Shown: one piece after another, positions 26,542 through 37,707 of the stretch
Layout: every line of letters starts with the position of its first letter
How positions within the stretch are numbered: position 1 is the stretch's first letter
Assembly: GCF_018449435.1 (NCBI RefSeq)
Contig: NZ_JAHCMU010000002.1
Location: 1-64,000 of the forward strand
Direction of reading: 5' to 3'
Length of the DNA: 64,000 nt
Source: Flagellimonas sp. 389
GTDB lineage: Bacteria; Bacteroidota; Bacteroidia; Flavobacteriales; Flavobacteriaceae
Made by a program: the position numbers and the translations under genes
Notes under the pieces: generated by a model
What the model saw: the letters and a program-made list of their open reading frames with translations, nothing else
What the model was told of the DNA's origin: nothing
Database searches by the model: none

Positions 26542-27090
26542 TCAAGCATTCGGATTCTTATCCCTTACACGCTTGTACAATCGAATTCCCAACATGAGAA
26601 GTATGGCCAACACGAAAATTCCAATCACCCCATAAATCCAATTGAAAGCATTCTTTAAGACCACTAAAAAAACCACTGCAAAAAGAATAAGTGTAGATCC
26701 CTCGTTCCAAATACGCATAAAGCGAGATGTGTACTTTACCTCGTCTCGCTGTAAATGTTTGAAAATTTGATGACATTTTAAATGATACCCAAAAAGGAGC
26801 GCCACAAACAAGAGCTTTACATGCATCCACCCTTGCTGAAGCCAGCCTGGTATTAAAAGCAACAGCCAGATGGCAAAAATAGTGCACAAGATAGCTGATG
26901 GCCATGTGATAATGTACCAAAGTCTTTTGGTCATCAACTTTAATTGGTCGGTAAGGATTTCCTTTTCAGGTGATGGTTTTTGCCATGCTTCAATATGATA
27001 GATAAACAGTCTGGGAATATAAAAAAGTCCGGCAAACCAGGTGACCACAAAAATGAGATGTAATGCTTTTATATAGTTGTAATATTCCAC
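26542..27090 (-). CDS. hemJ: Protoporphyrinogen IX oxidase, HemJ type
   Basis: A 182-aa membrane protein with about four to five helices, which oxidises protoporphyrinogen IX to protoporphyrin IX before iron insertion. KALHLIFVVTWFAGLFYIPR contains the conserved histidine and W-F-A-G motif; TKRLWYIITWP and GWMHVKLLFV with a second conserved histidine follow. I chose GTG 27090, giving MEYYNYIKALH as is usual for the family; a TTG at 27138 would add 16 residues. Other haem genes lie at 44-55 kb, so only this step is detached. Confidence 0.88.
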   Translation of the reverse strand: MEYYNYIKALHLIFVVTWFAGLFYIPRLFIYHIEAWQKPSPEKEILTDQLKLMTKRLWYIITWPSAILCTIFAIWLLLLIPGWLQQGWMHVKLLFVALLFGYHLKCHQIFKHLQRDEVKYTSRFMRIWNEGSTLILFAVVFLVVLKNAFNWIYGVIGIFVLAILLMLGIRLYKRVRDKNPNA

Positions 27091-27174
27091 TTTTAGGTAA
27101 AAAGAGTTAAGGGGCAAAGGTAAAAAGAAGACAAGCAAGACCCTTTACCTTTAGCCCAAAACCTTATTTGCTTT

Positions 27175-30100
27175 TTAAAGTTGTATCGCTCCAATTCCCG
27201 CTTCCCATAATTTTTTGTTGAAAGCTGGAATCTTCACATTTTCAAATGCTTTTCCTCTTTGTTTAAATCCTTTCCATTGCTCATCCAATTCTTTTCTACG
27301 ATCAATTGAAGATTGGTTGACTCTAGGCAAGGTGCTATTGGTGGCGTTTATCAAAAACAGATATTCCGCAGTAAACTTGTTCGGAAAATTCTCCACATCA
27401 TCATATGCTTTTGACTTGCGCTGCACCATCTCTTTGTCCCAAATATCCAACTCATCCATCAATGCTTTGCCCTCTTTCTTCAGTGATTCGTCCTTTACTT
27501 TTTTGAGTACCTCTTTCAGTTGATTCTTGGCATTGAAAAGCGTGTTCACCATGGTATGCATCTCGGTCAGATTAGCTTCTGTCTCTGTCATGAAAACATC
27601 GAACGTTTCATATTGCTCATGTTTGATATTGTATTTCGGTAGCTCTTTGATTATCCCTTTGGTTTCCAAAACGGTGTTGTCAACTTTGAGCTTAATCGTA
27701 TACGTACCTGGAATGGCACGATGCCCTCTATAATTTGCTTCAATATAGGTATCCTTTACCCCAGGCATTATTTTGTGTCCCATATTCCATACAAAACGAT
27801 TGAGTCCTTCTTTTTTGTCAAGCTTTGGAGCTGGAGGCGGCCCGCCATCATATTTCTTGTAGCTTGTATCTTTTTTTGATGAAAATGAATTGACCAACTT
27901 CCCTTTGGCATCAAAAATCTCCATATTAATTTCGGTAGAGTCCAATTTGGGCAACTCATAGTACAACACCAATCCATTGGCTGGATTTACGCCAGTAAAG
28001 GCTTGACTTCCTTTAAATTTAACAGAATTACCGTTCAATGCACTGCCCCAAGATCCTTTGTAGGCAGGTTCAGACGCATACAGCTTTGCCACTTTTTGAG
28101 GTTTATCATAACCTTTAAGCAATCCCAAATCATCCAAGATCCAGAAAGAGCGACCAGAGGTTGCCACTATCAAATCTCCTTGATGTACCATTAAATCCAA
28201 GATTGGTGTTTTAGGCAAATTCAATTGAAAGGATTCCCAATTCTGACCTCCGTTCCAAGAAATATACATTCCTTTCTCAGTGCCGGCATACAACAGATTC
28301 TTTCTATCCTTATCTTCACGGACCACTCGGGTAAATGAACCCTTTGGAATTCCTGAACTAACGTTGGTCCAACTTTTTCCATAGTCAGTGGATTTATAAA
28401 TGGCTGGCGTATAGTCATTGAACTTGTAGCGTGTAGTTGCAATGTAGACCGTAGCTGGATCGTGAGGCGATACTTCGATGGCATTGATCAGACATTCTTG
28501 CAATCCTTTTGGAGTGACATTTTCCCAGGTTTCACCTCCGTTTTTTGTGATATGTACCAATCCATCATCACTCCCCGTATAGAAAACTCCTTTTTCATGG
28601 GGTGATTCTATCATGTACGCAATGGTACCATAGTTTTCGGCACCTACTGCCTCATTCGTATAAGGCCCTCCACCGTTGCCTTGCTTGTCATCTTGGTTTC
28701 GGGTCAAATCTGGGGAAATCTCTTCCCAAGTCACTCCATTATCCCTGGTTCGAAGTACTAATTGGGCACAATGATAAAAGGTACCGGGTTCATGCTTGGA
28801 CCAAATAATGGGAGCATTCCAATTGTAGAGATACTTCATGTCGCGTGCGGCTCGTCCCAAATATTGGATAGGCGATGCCATTACTTTGGTAGAAGCTTTG
28901 GTATGAGTATCCAATAAATTAATGGTTCCCAAATAACTCCCTCCCATCACATATCTTGGGTTATCTGGATCAAACGCTAAAAAAGCACTTTCCCCACCTG
29001 CAGAATAGGTCCAATCCTCTCGACTAATATTTCGTCTACCTACTGAAAGGCTAGCAATCTTTACTGAAGTATTATCCTGTTGACCTCCATAGATATTATA
29101 AGGAAATAAATTGTCTGCATTAATACGATAAAATTGCGCCGTAGACATTATGGCCTGCGTGGACCAGCTTTTACCATAATTGAAGCTGATTGCAGCACCT
29201 CCATCATTGGCTATTACCATATTATTCGAGTTATTCGGATTGATCCATAGGTCGTGATAATCCCCATGAGTACCAGAAAGTATACTCCATGTCTTTCCAC
29301 CATCAATGGACCTTAAGGCGGGAGCACTCAACACATATACCACATTTTCGTTGTTGGGATCGGTAAACACTTCTGTATAGTACCATGCTCTTTGCGTTAA
29401 ACGATTGTCACCACTTACCATACTCCAGCTTTCACCAGTATTATTGGAAACAAAAAGTCCTCCTTTGTCCGCGTTGGAATCACTTTCCACAAGTGCAAAA
29501 ACTTTATTTGAATTCGCAGGACTCACGGAAATGGCCATTTTCCCTTTTTCCTTGGGAAGTCCTTTTTCAATCTTCTTCCAAGTTTCCCCACCATCCACTG
29601 ATTTATAGACGCCACTGCCTCCACCTCCACTGATCACAACTTCTGGCTTGCGTTGATGTTCCCACATGGTAGCATAAAGTATGTCGGGAAAATTGGCATC
29701 CATGGAAAGCTCGGAACAGCCGGTAAGATTGTTTACAAACAATACATTCTTCCAAGTCTTTCCACCATCAATGGTTTTAAAAATTCCCCGTTCTTTATTT
29801 GGGCCGTACAGTGCTCCTTGAGCAGCTACGAATACAATGTCGGGATTGGTTGGGTGGATCAGGATCCTTGCGATATGCTGGGTTTCTTTCAAACCAATAT
29901 GTTGCCATGTTTTCCCGGCATCAATGGATTTATAGACACCATCTCCGTAGGAAGTCATGACCCCTCTAGGAGCATGTTCTCCCATTCCCACATACACTAT
30001 GTTGGTGCTGGATCGGGAAACAGCAACCGCCCCAACAGAACCCATTTCAAAAAAACCATCGGAAATATTGTTCCAGTGTTGACCTGCATCGGTAGTTTTC

Positions 30101-30291
30101 CAAAGGCCACCTCCAGTTGTTCCCATATAATAGGTCATGGGATTACCCACAACCCCAGTGGCACAAACAGAACGGCCGCCCCTAAAAGGGCCGATGTTTC
30201 TGTATTTTAAGGGTTTAAAATATTCTTCGGCGGTTTGCGCAAAAGAAGTAGCCCCAAGAATTAGGGCTACTGCATACATAATATTTTTCAT
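27175..30291 (-). CDS. Large secreted BNR/VPS10-like propeller protein (copy 2)
   Basis: A 1038-aa protein with a signal peptide ([11 protein letters not shown]) and repeated BNR-type motifs (SxDxGx[42 protein letters not shown]) forming one or more beta-propellers over about residues 40-720, as in sortilin/VPS10 and YCF48-like proteins. About 300 C-terminal residues include a beta domain and a helical tail. It is 8 bp after a 1045-aa paralogue on the same strand, with the shared start YR(N/S)IGP-RGGRS. Function unknown; family members are secreted and often annotated as glycosyl hydrolases without proof. Confidence 0.88.
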   Translation of the reverse strand: MKNIMYAVALILGATSFAQTAEEYFKPLKYRNIGPFRGGRSVCATGVVGNPMTYYMGTTGGGLWKTTDAGQHWNNISDGFFEMGSVGAVAVSRSSTNIVYVGMGEHAPRGVMTSYGDGVYKSIDAGKTWQHIGLKETQHIARILIHPTNPDIVFVAAQGALYGPNKERGIFKTIDGGKTWKNVLFVNNLTGCSELSMDANFPDILYATMWEHQRKPEVVISGGGGSGVYKSVDGGETWKKIEKGLPKEKGKMAISVSPANSNKVFALVESDSNADKGGLFVSNNTGESWSMVSGDNRLTQRAWYYTEVFTDPNNENVVYVLSAPALRSIDGGKTWSILSGTHGDYHDLWINPNNSNNMVIANDGGAAISFNYGKSWSTQAIMSTAQFYRINADNLFPYNIYGGQQDNTSVKIASLSVGRRNISREDWTYSAGGESAFLAFDPDNPRYVMGGSYLGTINLLDTHTKASTKVMASPIQYLGRAARDMKYLYNWNAPIIWSKHEPGTFYHCAQLVLRTRDNGVTWEEISPDLTRNQDDKQGNGGGPYTNEAVGAENYGTIAYMIESPHEKGVFYTGSDDGLVHITKNGGETWENVTPKGLQECLINAIEVSPHDPATVYIATTRYKFNDYTPAIYKSTDYGKSWTNVSSGIPKGSFTRVVREDKDRKNLLYAGTEKGMYISWNGGQNWESFQLNLPKTPILDLMVHQGDLIVATSGRSFWILDDLGLLKGYDKPQKVAKLYASEPAYKGSWGSALNGNSVKFKGSQAFTGVNPANGLVLYYELPKLDSTEINMEIFDAKGKLVNSFSSKKDTSYKKYDGGPPPAPKLDKKEGLNRFVWNMGHKIMPGVKDTYIEANYRGHRAIPGTYTIKLKVDNTVLETKGIIKELPKYNIKHEQYETFDVFMTETEANLTEMHTMVNTLFNAKNQLKEVLKKVKDESLKKEGKALMDELDIWDKEMVQRKSKAYDDVENFPNKFTAEYLFLINATNSTLPRVNQSSIDRRKELDEQWKGFKQRGKAFENVKIPAFNKKLWEAGIGAIQL

Positions 30292-30299
30292 ATTGTTGG

Positions 30300-33200
30300 T
30301 TATTCTTCTATACTTAAATACTCCAAACCTAGCTGGTTAAACGCTGCATTAAAAGCCTTCATCTCTTCTTCAACTAGTTTATCGAAAGTGGTTAATTGCG
30401 TATTGATTTTTGTGGTCATCTCATTCTTCACGTTAACATCTTGATCGGTAGGTGGAAAGTCATCAATTGAAACCAAACTATTTAAATGCCCAAGCTTATT
30501 GGTCAATTGTATCGGGAAATTCAACGGATCTTGGTTACTTCTATTTTTGGTTTGGTACAAGGCCTTTTCAATCTTACCAAAATCCTCTTTCATTTTTTCC
30601 GCCTTCTCCACCAAGTCTTTGGTCTGTTCGTTGCCCTTATATTGCTTGGTAAAGGCATCTAACTTTGTATTGATTTTTCTGATTTTCTTAATCGATTTAT
30701 GTGCACGGTCAATAGTTGTATTGATATCCGATATAAAATCATACTGTTTTTGCATATCGGCTACAGAAACTTCAGCTCTAGGATCCGGAATAATCTTGAA
30801 CTCTTCTGATTGCTCGGAACCATTTACATTTAATGAGACCTTATAATTTCCAGGTACAGCTTTCGCTCCACTAAAATTGGCCCACCAGAAAATCATGCCT
30901 TTTAATTTTTCGGCTCCTTTGCCCCGTGTATCCCATACATGGGTATTTCCGCCTTTCTCAACCTTTAACTTTTTATCCTTGTCTTTTGAAAAATTACTGA
31001 ATGTGGACAGTGTGTCTCCAGATTTAGAGAAATACGTTAGACTAATGCTGTCTTTTTCACTCATATTTTTAAGGTAAAAATGAGTAATAACGCCATTAGG
31101 GTGATTTTGCCCTTCGGTCTTAGACGGCTCTTTGGCAGCTCTTCCTTTAGTGCGATAGCTGTCCTTAGGTTGGTATAACTTCATGTTGGCACTTTTGTCC
31201 GAAGCTTCCAATTGATGAAGTACCGTTAAGTCATCTATGATCCATAAACTTCTTCCCTGGGTCGCTACAATAAGGTTATTGTCTTTTAACGCCAAATCGG
31301 TTATTGGAACGATGGGCAGATTTAGCTGGAACGGACTCCAATTACTTCCATCATCAAAAGAAACATACATTCCTGTTTCGGTTCCGGCATAAAGCAATCC
31401 TTTTCTTTTTGGATCTTCTCTGACCACTCTGGTAAAGTGTTCATCGGGAATGCCATTAGTAATTTTAGACCATGTTTTTCCATAATCAGTGGTTTTGTAG
31501 AGATAAGGTTTAAAATCACCTAATTTGTATCGAGTTGCCGCTACATAGCAAGTGCCTTCATCAAAAACCGAAGGTTCTATGCTATTGATCATATTCCATT
31601 CTGGCATTCCCGTAGGTGTTACATTCTCCCAACTTTGCCCCCCATCTTTGGATACATGGATCAATCCATCATCACTTCCAACCCAAAGTAACCCTTCTTT
31701 TAAAGGGCTTTCATTTGCTGCAAAAATGGTACAGTAATATTCTACTCCGGTATTGTCCTGCGTAATTGGCCCTCCACTGGACACCAATTTTGTTGGATCA
31801 TTGCGCGTTAAGTCATCGCTCAATAGCTCCCAGCTTTGCCCTTCGTTTGTGCTCATATGCACATGGTTCGAAAACGTATACAGTTTTTTGGGGTCATGTT
31901 TGCTGAACATAATGGGGAAGTTCCATTGAAAACGGTATTTCATGCCTTCGGCGCCATACCCCATTGGATTATCTGGCCATACGTTAATACCTCTAACTGT
32001 ACCTGTTTTATGGTTAACCCGAGTCAAGAAGCCACCATAACTTCCTCCATATACAATATCATTATTGTTTGGGTCTACGGCAATATGGGCAGATTCGCCC
32101 CCTGCTGTAGGCTCCCAATCATCTTCACCAATACTGCCGTCATCGCTACGATGATTTACACGCAACGTAGAATTGTCTTGCTGAGCTACATAAATACGAT
32201 AGGGATGTGAATTATCCGTGGTCACTCGATAATACTGTGCCGTTGGTTGGTTGTAGTATGTGCTCCAGGTCTCCCCACCATCGTAGGAAACTTGTGCACC
32301 TCCATCATCCCCAATAATCATTCGTTTGGAATTTTCTGGGGCAATCCAAAGATCATGATGATCGCCATGCGGCGCATTGAAGGTATTAAAGCTTTTACCT
32401 CCATCTGTTGATTTATGGTAGCGCACATTCAATACATAAACAATATCTTCATCTTCGGTATCGGCATAAACCCGAGTATAGTACCAGGCACGTTGTCTCA
32501 ATTTGCGTTCGCTATTGACCAGAGCCCATTTTTTGCCTCCATCTTCAGAGCGATACAAACCTCCCTTTTCCTTGTTTTCAACAATGGCCCAGACCCGCTC
32601 GCTGTTTTTTGGAGAAACCGTGACTCCAATGATTCCAAGGGTATCTTTAGGAAAGCCTTCGTTCTTAGAGATTTCCGTCCAAGTTTCACCACTATCTGTA
32701 CTTTTCCATAATCCTGAACCATCACCACCACTGCTCAAACTATATGGAGTACGTTTTGCACGCCATGAGGAAGCATATAAAATACGGGGATTGTTCGGGT
32801 CTAAGGTCAAATCAACAAAACCTGATTGTTCGTTGACAAATAATTTTTTGCTCCATGTTTTTCCACCATCCGTACTCTTATAAATGCCACGATCTTGTGT
32901 GGGCTTATAAATATTGCCCAATACCGCAGCATAGATTACATTATGGTCTTTTGGATGAATACGAATACGTGGCACATGACGACTATTCTTAAGTCCGGCT
33001 GATTTCCATGTTTTTCCACCATCTTCAGTTTTCCAGATACCATAACCCGAAGATACATTTCCACGAAGTGTTTTTTCACCACCTCCAACATACAAAACAT
33101 TAGGGTCGCTTTGGGCCACTTCCACAGCTCCAATACTACCTCCAAAATAACCATCGGAAATATTCTCCCACGTACGCCCACCATCAAGTGTTTTCCATAC

Positions 33201-33437
33201 GCCCCCGCCAGCAGCACCAAAATAGAATAGATTGGGTTCGCCAGGTACTCCGGTCACAGCTGCCGACCGTCCACCACGGTGCGGTCCAATAGACCTATAC
33301 TCCAAACTGGAATAGAGTTCTTGTGGATAAACAGTTTTAACGGTTGATGATTTCTTTTTTCTTTGGGATTGTGCAGATGTGCAGAATAGCGTAAATACCA
33401 GCAATAGGGTGCCAGCTCTGGAAAGCAGTTGTTTCAT
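30300..33437 (-). CDS. Large secreted BNR/VPS10-like propeller protein (copy 1)
   Basis: A 1045-aa exported protein (signal [18 protein letters not shown], cleavage near SAQSQ) and first of the tandem pair. BNR motifs are abundant ([50 protein letters not shown]). The layout matches the downstream paralogue along its whole length, so the pair arose by duplication. The C-terminal part has a lysine-rich helical stretch (about 900-1000) that may be coiled coil. Ligand or substrate unknown. The gap upstream to the divergent oxidoreductase gene is 213 bp. Confidence 0.88.
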   Translation of the reverse strand: MKQLLSRAGTLLLVFTLFCTSAQSQRKKKSSTVKTVYPQELYSSLEYRSIGPHRGGRSAAVTGVPGEPNLFYFGAAGGGVWKTLDGGRTWENISDGYFGGSIGAVEVAQSDPNVLYVGGGEKTLRGNVSSGYGIWKTEDGGKTWKSAGLKNSRHVPRIRIHPKDHNVIYAAVLGNIYKPTQDRGIYKSTDGGKTWSKKLFVNEQSGFVDLTLDPNNPRILYASSWRAKRTPYSLSSGGDGSGLWKSTDSGETWTEISKNEGFPKDTLGIIGVTVSPKNSERVWAIVENKEKGGLYRSEDGGKKWALVNSERKLRQRAWYYTRVYADTEDEDIVYVLNVRYHKSTDGGKSFNTFNAPHGDHHDLWIAPENSKRMIIGDDGGAQVSYDGGETWSTYYNQPTAQYYRVTTDNSHPYRIYVAQQDNSTLRVNHRSDDGSIGEDDWEPTAGGESAHIAVDPNNNDIVYGGSYGGFLTRVNHKTGTVRGINVWPDNPMGYGAEGMKYRFQWNFPIMFSKHDPKKLYTFSNHVHMSTNEGQSWELLSDDLTRNDPTKLVSSGGPITQDNTGVEYYCTIFAANESPLKEGLLWVGSDDGLIHVSKDGGQSWENVTPTGMPEWNMINSIEPSVFDEGTCYVAATRYKLGDFKPYLYKTTDYGKTWSKITNGIPDEHFTRVVREDPKRKGLLYAGTETGMYVSFDDGSNWSPFQLNLPIVPITDLALKDNNLIVATQGRSLWIIDDLTVLHQLEASDKSANMKLYQPKDSYRTKGRAAKEPSKTEGQNHPNGVITHFYLKNMSEKDSISLTYFSKSGDTLSTFSNFSKDKDKKLKVEKGGNTHVWDTRGKGAEKLKGMIFWWANFSGAKAVPGNYKVSLNVNGSEQSEEFKIIPDPRAEVSVADMQKQYDFISDINTTIDRAHKSIKKIRKINTKLDAFTKQYKGNEQTKDLVEKAEKMKEDFGKIEKALYQTKNRSNQDPLNFPIQLTNKLGHLNSLVSIDDFPPTDQDVNVKNEMTTKINTQLTTFDKLVEEEMKAFNAAFNQLGLEYLSIEE

Positions 33438-33650
33438 TTTTGTGTTGTATTAGTCAGTACTAAAAGTAAGGAAAAACCCAGAAATGTAAACAGTAAGTTG
33501 TTACTAAAAAGGAGATTAACTATTTTGAAATTTTTGAGAACATAAAAAGACCTTAAAACAGTTCAAAAATTGATGATCAAACATTGTAATAGAATCATCA
33601 AATTCTCCGAAATTGAAATCGCTATTTTTACATAAAGACCAGATTTTCCC

Positions 33651-34883
33651 ATGGAAAAGAAATCAGCGAAAATATATATTATAGGTGCAGGAATAAGCGG
33701 CTTGATCGCTGCCAAAACCTTAGAAGAAAACGGCTATGCCCCAACACTTCTCGAAGCAACGGATTCTGTTGGAGGCCGAGTTAAGACCGACGTAATCGAA
33801 GGAACTTTTTTTGACCACGGCTTTCAGGTTTTACTTTCGGCATATCCGCAAGCAAAAAAGCATCTAAACTATGCTGATTTAAAGTTACATCAATTTAAGC
33901 CCGGTGCTTTGATCTTTAAAAATGGTAAAGCGCAGCGTATTGGTGACCCTTTACGGGATATTTCAGCGCTATTTCCCACAATTTTTTCCTCCATTGGTTC
34001 TATTGCGGATAAAATCAAGATTTTCACTTTGACACAGCGGTTAAAAAAGAAATCGATTCAGGATATTTTCTCTTCAACGGAAGCTACCACATTGGAATAC
34101 TTAAAAGACTACGGATTTTCTACTCGCATCATTCAGAATTTCTTCAGACCATTTTTTACAGGAATTTTTTTAGAGGAAGCACTACAGACTTCTTCCCGTA
34201 TGTTCGAGTTTGTCTTTAAAATGTTCGGGGAAGGGTATGCCACACTTCCAGATAAGGGAATTGGCGCTATTCCGGAGCAACTATCCAACCAATTACATCA
34301 TAGTCAATTCAAGTATGGTCAAAAAGTAAAAGCCGTAGATTCCAAAGGTATCCATATGGAAAGTGGTGAAATTTTAGAAAGTGATGCCACTTTGGCAACC
34401 ATACCTATAGATGCTAAGACAGGGGCAGTGAATTTCTCCGCGGTTGATTGGAAAAGTTGCGATAATCTCTACTTTGCTGTGGAAAAGAGAACTTTTGAAG
34501 AAGGTATTATTGGATTGATCGCCGATAACGATGCGCTAACAAACAATCTCTACTATCCATTTGGGCAAACTGCTTCAGGGAATGTTGTGCTTTCCGTTAC
34601 CGTAGTGAAAAGTCATACTTTGAGTGAATCAAAACTAGTTGTTACCGTTAGTTCTGAACTACAAAAACATTGCGGAATCATCACCAAAAGTTTTTTGAGG
34701 AAGTATACCATTAAGCAAGCGCTTCCTGATATCAAAAATTTAAAAATGATACTTTCGCCCGATAAAATCCAAGTTTTTAAAAAGGTTTTTTTGGCAGGCG
34801 ATTATACATTGAATGGTTCTTTGAACGCTGCAATGGCTTCGGGTGAGGCTGCCGCCGAGCAATTAATGAGTGTCCTTAAATAG
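33651..34883 (+). CDS. FAD-dependent amine/phytoene-type oxidoreductase
   Basis: A 410-aa flavoprotein. The FAD-binding Rossmann motif is IYIIGAGISGLIAAKTLEEN with EATDSVGGRVKTD; the C-terminal FAD contact is FLAGDYTLNGSLNAAMASGE. It belongs to the NAD(P)-binding_8/amino-oxidase superfamily, which includes phytoene desaturases, protoporphyrinogen oxidases (HemG/HemY-like) and monoamine oxidases. No carotenoid genes are nearby, and HemJ already covers protoporphyrinogen oxidation, so no substrate is assigned. It overlaps the convergent DUF2237 gene by 8 bp. Confidence 0.85.
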   Translation: MEKKSAKIYIIGAGISGLIAAKTLEENGYAPTLLEATDSVGGRVKTDVIEGTFFDHGFQVLLSAYPQAKKHLNYADLKLHQFKPGALIFKNGKAQRIGDPLRDISALFPTIFSSIGSIADKIKIFTLTQRLKKKSIQDIFSSTEATTLEYLKDYGFSTRIIQNFFRPFFTGIFLEEALQTSSRMFEFVFKMFGEGYATLPDKGIGAIPEQLSNQLHHSQFKYGQKVKAVDSKGIHMESGEILESDATLATIPIDAKTGAVNFSAVDWKSCDNLYFAVEKRTFEEGIIGLIADNDALTNNLYYPFGQTASGNVVLSVTVVKSHTLSESKLVVTVSSELQKHCGIITKSFLRKYTIKQALPDIKNLKMILSPDKIQVFKKVFLAGDYTLNGSLNAAMASGEAAAEQLMSVLK

Positions 34884-35241
34884 TCACATGTTTATGTTCT
34901 AAAAGGGCTTCAAAATCAATAATTTGTAATGCCTTTTCGTGTGTTGCCTCCAAAATCACAGCTGGTGCCTTGCCAACTTTCCATGCTTGTTTCCAACGAG
35001 ATGCACACAGACACCATGTATCACCGGGTTTAAGACCCGGAAAATTGTACATCGGTATGGGAGTGCTCAAATCATTGCCCTGGTTTTTTGTATAGATTAA
35101 AAATTCTTCGGTCATGATAGCACAGACCACATGGGTTCCTATATCTTCAGGTCCAGTTCTGCAAAAGCCATCACGATAAAATCCGGTTTTAGGGGCATAA
35201 CAACAGGGTTGAAGTTCTGTTCCCAGTACATTTTTTTCCAT
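34876..35241 (-). CDS. DUF2237 family protein
   Basis: A 121-aa protein of the DUF2237 family, recognisable from NVLGTELQPCCYAPKTGFYRDGFCRTG, the downstream HVVCAIMTEEFL and PGDTWCLCASRWKQ. Several cysteines and aromatic residues are conserved; the fold is known from a structure, but no activity is. Single gene, convergent with the FAD oxidoreductase and divergent from the SPFH gene. Confidence 0.9.
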   Translation of the reverse strand: MEKNVLGTELQPCCYAPKTGFYRDGFCRTGPEDIGTHVVCAIMTEEFLIYTKNQGNDLSTPIPMYNFPGLKPGDTWCLCASRWKQAWKVGKAPAVILEATHEKALQIIDFEALLEHKHVTI

Positions 35242-35413
35242 TGGAGCTTTTCTTGATAGTAAAAATACTATTAAAAGCAGTTATTTTTCTTTTTCACCAC
35301 TCTTCCTCCATAAATTGAAACTTCCATGTAACGTTGTGAATAATTTTATACTAATGTATTGAAGGATTCACTCATGCATTTTTCTTAGCTTTAGAACATT
35401 AACATAAAAACAC

Positions 35414-36559
35414 ATGACCATGGATATTTTTGGGAAAATAAAAGAGAAGCTCACCAATGAGTTTATCGATATTATCGAATGGCTCGATTATACGGATGAC
35501 ACTATAGCTCATCGCTTTGAGCGCTACCAAAACGAAATAAAGAACGGTGCTAAACTTATTGTGCGCGAAGGGCAAACCGCTGTATTCGTAAATGAAGGAC
35601 AATTGGCGGATGTCTTTACACCCGGAACCTATGACCTTACCACACAAAACTTACCAATTCTCACCACACTAAAAGGCTGGAAGTATGGTTTCAACTCTCC
35701 GTTCAAAGCGGAGGTTTACTTTGTAAATACCCACCTTTTTACCGATGAAAAATGGGGGACCAAGAGCCCCATTACACTAAGTGATGACCGTTTTGGATTG
35801 GTAGAAATTCGTGCTTTTGGCACATATGCCTTTAAAATATCAGACCCAGGAAAATTTATCGTTGACATTGTGGGTACGGACAGTAACTTCACCAATTTTG
35901 AAATTAACGAGCATTTAAAAAGTCTTATCGCTACTCGTTTTACGGATACAGTTGGGGAAGCCAATCTTCCTATAGAACTTTACGCAGCAAATACCTCAGA
36001 ACTTTCAGAGACCTGCCAAGAAGTGATGAATGCTGAGTTTCTTTCCGTGGGTATTTCCCTTGAAAAATTCTATATTGAAAATGTCTCCATGCCCGAAGAC
36101 CTCAAAAAGGAAATCTTCGAGTATAGCCGTATAGATAAATTGGATTTGGATAAATTGACCAAATTCAAAACTGCCAAAGCGATTGAAGCTGCTGCCAAAA
36201 ACGAAGGCGGTACCGCAGGTGCTGGAATGGGCATGGGAATGGGCTTTGTACTCGCTCAACAAATGGGTGGCATGATGGCGGGGAGCTCGCAGGCAAATAC
36301 TCAAATGGGCAACCAACAACAAACAGGTGCTTTTCCACCTCCAATGCCTACGGCAGTACAATATTTTTATGCAGTCAATGGAACACAGCAAGGTCCTGTT
36401 TCTTTTGAACAATTACAAGCACTTTTTGCCGGCCGCACCATCAACAGGGATAGTTTGGTTTGGAAACAAGGCATGGCAGCATGGACGGCGCTCAAAGAGG
36501 TCGATGAATTAAAATCATTTTTGGGAGGAAGTACACCTCCACCATTACCTACAGCATAA
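35414..36559 (+). CDS. SPFH-domain protein with C-terminal GYF_2 domain
   Basis: A 381-aa protein similar to Bacillus YdjI (virion core protein-like). The SPFH/band-7 domain covers about residues 25-235 (REGQTAVFVNEGQLADVF, ISLEKFYIENVSMPED), a glycine/methionine-rich linker follows (GAGMGMGMGF), and a GYF_2 domain closes the protein (about 315-370; FYAVNGTQQGPVSFEQL). No transmembrane segment is apparent. Start ATG 35414; a second ATG lies two codons in. First gene of an operon with a zinc-ribbon membrane protein and a lipoprotein, as in the ydj/PspA systems. Confidence 0.88.
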   Translation: MTMDIFGKIKEKLTNEFIDIIEWLDYTDDTIAHRFERYQNEIKNGAKLIVREGQTAVFVNEGQLADVFTPGTYDLTTQNLPILTTLKGWKYGFNSPFKAEVYFVNTHLFTDEKWGTKSPITLSDDRFGLVEIRAFGTYAFKISDPGKFIVDIVGTDSNFTNFEINEHLKSLIATRFTDTVGEANLPIELYAANTSELSETCQEVMNAEFLSVGISLEKFYIENVSMPEDLKKEIFEYSRIDKLDLDKLTKFKTAKAIEAAAKNEGGTAGAGMGMGMGFVLAQQMGGMMAGSSQANTQMGNQQQTGAFPPPMPTAVQYFYAVNGTQQGPVSFEQLQALFAGRTINRDSLVWKQGMAAWTALKEVDELKSFLGGSTPPPLPTA

Positions 36560-36595
36560 GTTTTCTAGTTGGCAATCCATAAATAAGAGAAGTCT

Positions 36596-37687
36596 TTGGA
36601 GAAAACTATCCAAAAAACAGAGCTTAAAAAATCCTGTGCCAACTGTGGGGCTGAGCTCAAGTATAAACCTGGCACAACCAATATCACCTGTGAGTATTGT
36701 GGCCACGAGGAGTCCATAGCCATTGATGAAAATGGTTTTGAAGAGCTAGAGTTATATCCCTATCTGAAAGAGATGGGTGCTCAAAAGCACAGTGAAGAGA
36801 TCTCCATGCTCCATTGCAAAAACTGTGGCGCCAATCTGCATGTGGAGGAAAACTATAAGTCTTTGCATTGTGTGTATTGTAGTATGCCTTTGGTGATTGC
36901 CGATGCCTACAAGGAAGAATGGATTTTGCCGGGAGCTGTTCTCCCATTTCAAATTGAAAAAGAAAAGTCATTCACCATTTTTAAAAAATGGGTGGATCGA
37001 TTGTGGTGGGCACCCAACAAATTGAAAAAAGCAGCACTTGACCCACAATTTACCAAGGGATTGTATCTGCCCTACTGGACTTTTGATGCACAACTCTACG
37101 CTTCGTATACCGGAAAACGGGGGGAATATTATTATGAAACCCAAAGCTACCGGGATAGCAACGGTAAAAAACAGACGCGAAGGGTTCGTAAGACCAGATG
37201 GTATTCTGCCTCTGGAAACGTATCTGGTTTTGTAGACGATACATTGATAAAGGCATCCAAACAAAAAACAGGTAGAATCCCTAACAAAATTGCCCGTTGG
37301 AACTTAAAAAAACTACAGCCTTTTAACAGTGGTTTTTTATCTGGTTTCGTCACTGAAAAATATACGATTCCCCTAAAAGAAGGTCACTTACACTCCAAAG
37401 AGGTGGCGCGCGACATTGCTACCCGTTGGTGCAAGCAGGACATAGGTGGAGATACACAAAGAGTGAGCAGCCTCGATATGAATTTATCCGAAGAGACCTT
37501 TAAACATATTTTGTTGCCTGTTTATGTAAGTGCTTATCGTTTTAAAGGGAAAGAATATAACTTCTTTATCAATGGCGAAAACGGACAGATTTCGGGAACA
37601 CGGCCCTATAGCTTTTGGAAAATATTTTTTGCAGTCCTCTTTGTAGTTATATTGATTCTAGTATTTATCTACTTTGCACAGGGCTAA
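36596..37687 (+). CDS. Double zinc-ribbon membrane protein, YdjG-like
   Basis: A 363-aa protein with two N-terminal zinc ribbons: C14-x2-C and C-x2-C (CANCGAELKY, CEYCGHEE), then CKNCGANLHV and CVYCSMPLV. A middle domain of about 200 residues with many W and Y follows, and a single C-terminal transmembrane helix (about 343-360) ends the protein. The start is TTG at 36596, 36 bp after the SPFH gene. Zinc-ribbon proteins of this type accompany SPFH proteins in the Bacillus pspA-ydjGHI operon; the role is thought to be membrane-stress related. Confidence 0.82.
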   Translation: MEKTIQKTELKKSCANCGAELKYKPGTTNITCEYCGHEESIAIDENGFEELELYPYLKEMGAQKHSEEISMLHCKNCGANLHVEENYKSLHCVYCSMPLVIADAYKEEWILPGAVLPFQIEKEKSFTIFKKWVDRLWWAPNKLKKAALDPQFTKGLYLPYWTFDAQLYASYTGKRGEYYYETQSYRDSNGKKQTRRVRKTRWYSASGNVSGFVDDTLIKASKQKTGRIPNKIARWNLKKLQPFNSGFLSGFVTEKYTIPLKEGHLHSKEVARDIATRWCKQDIGGDTQRVSSLDMNLSEETFKHILLPVYVSAYRFKGKEYNFFINGENGQISGTRPYSFWKIFFAVLFVVILILVFIYFAQG

Positions 37688-37707
37688 TACCAAACAAACG
37701 CTTCATT

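Noticed and set aside
29653-30210. 185-codon plus-strand reading frame opposite the BNR protein gene
   Set aside because: Arises from repeated BNR codons on the other strand; no independent start context or domain.
34876-34883. Frameshifted fusion of the FAD oxidoreductase and DUF2237
   Set aside because: The genes are on opposite strands and each is full length; the 8-bp overlap is simple convergence.
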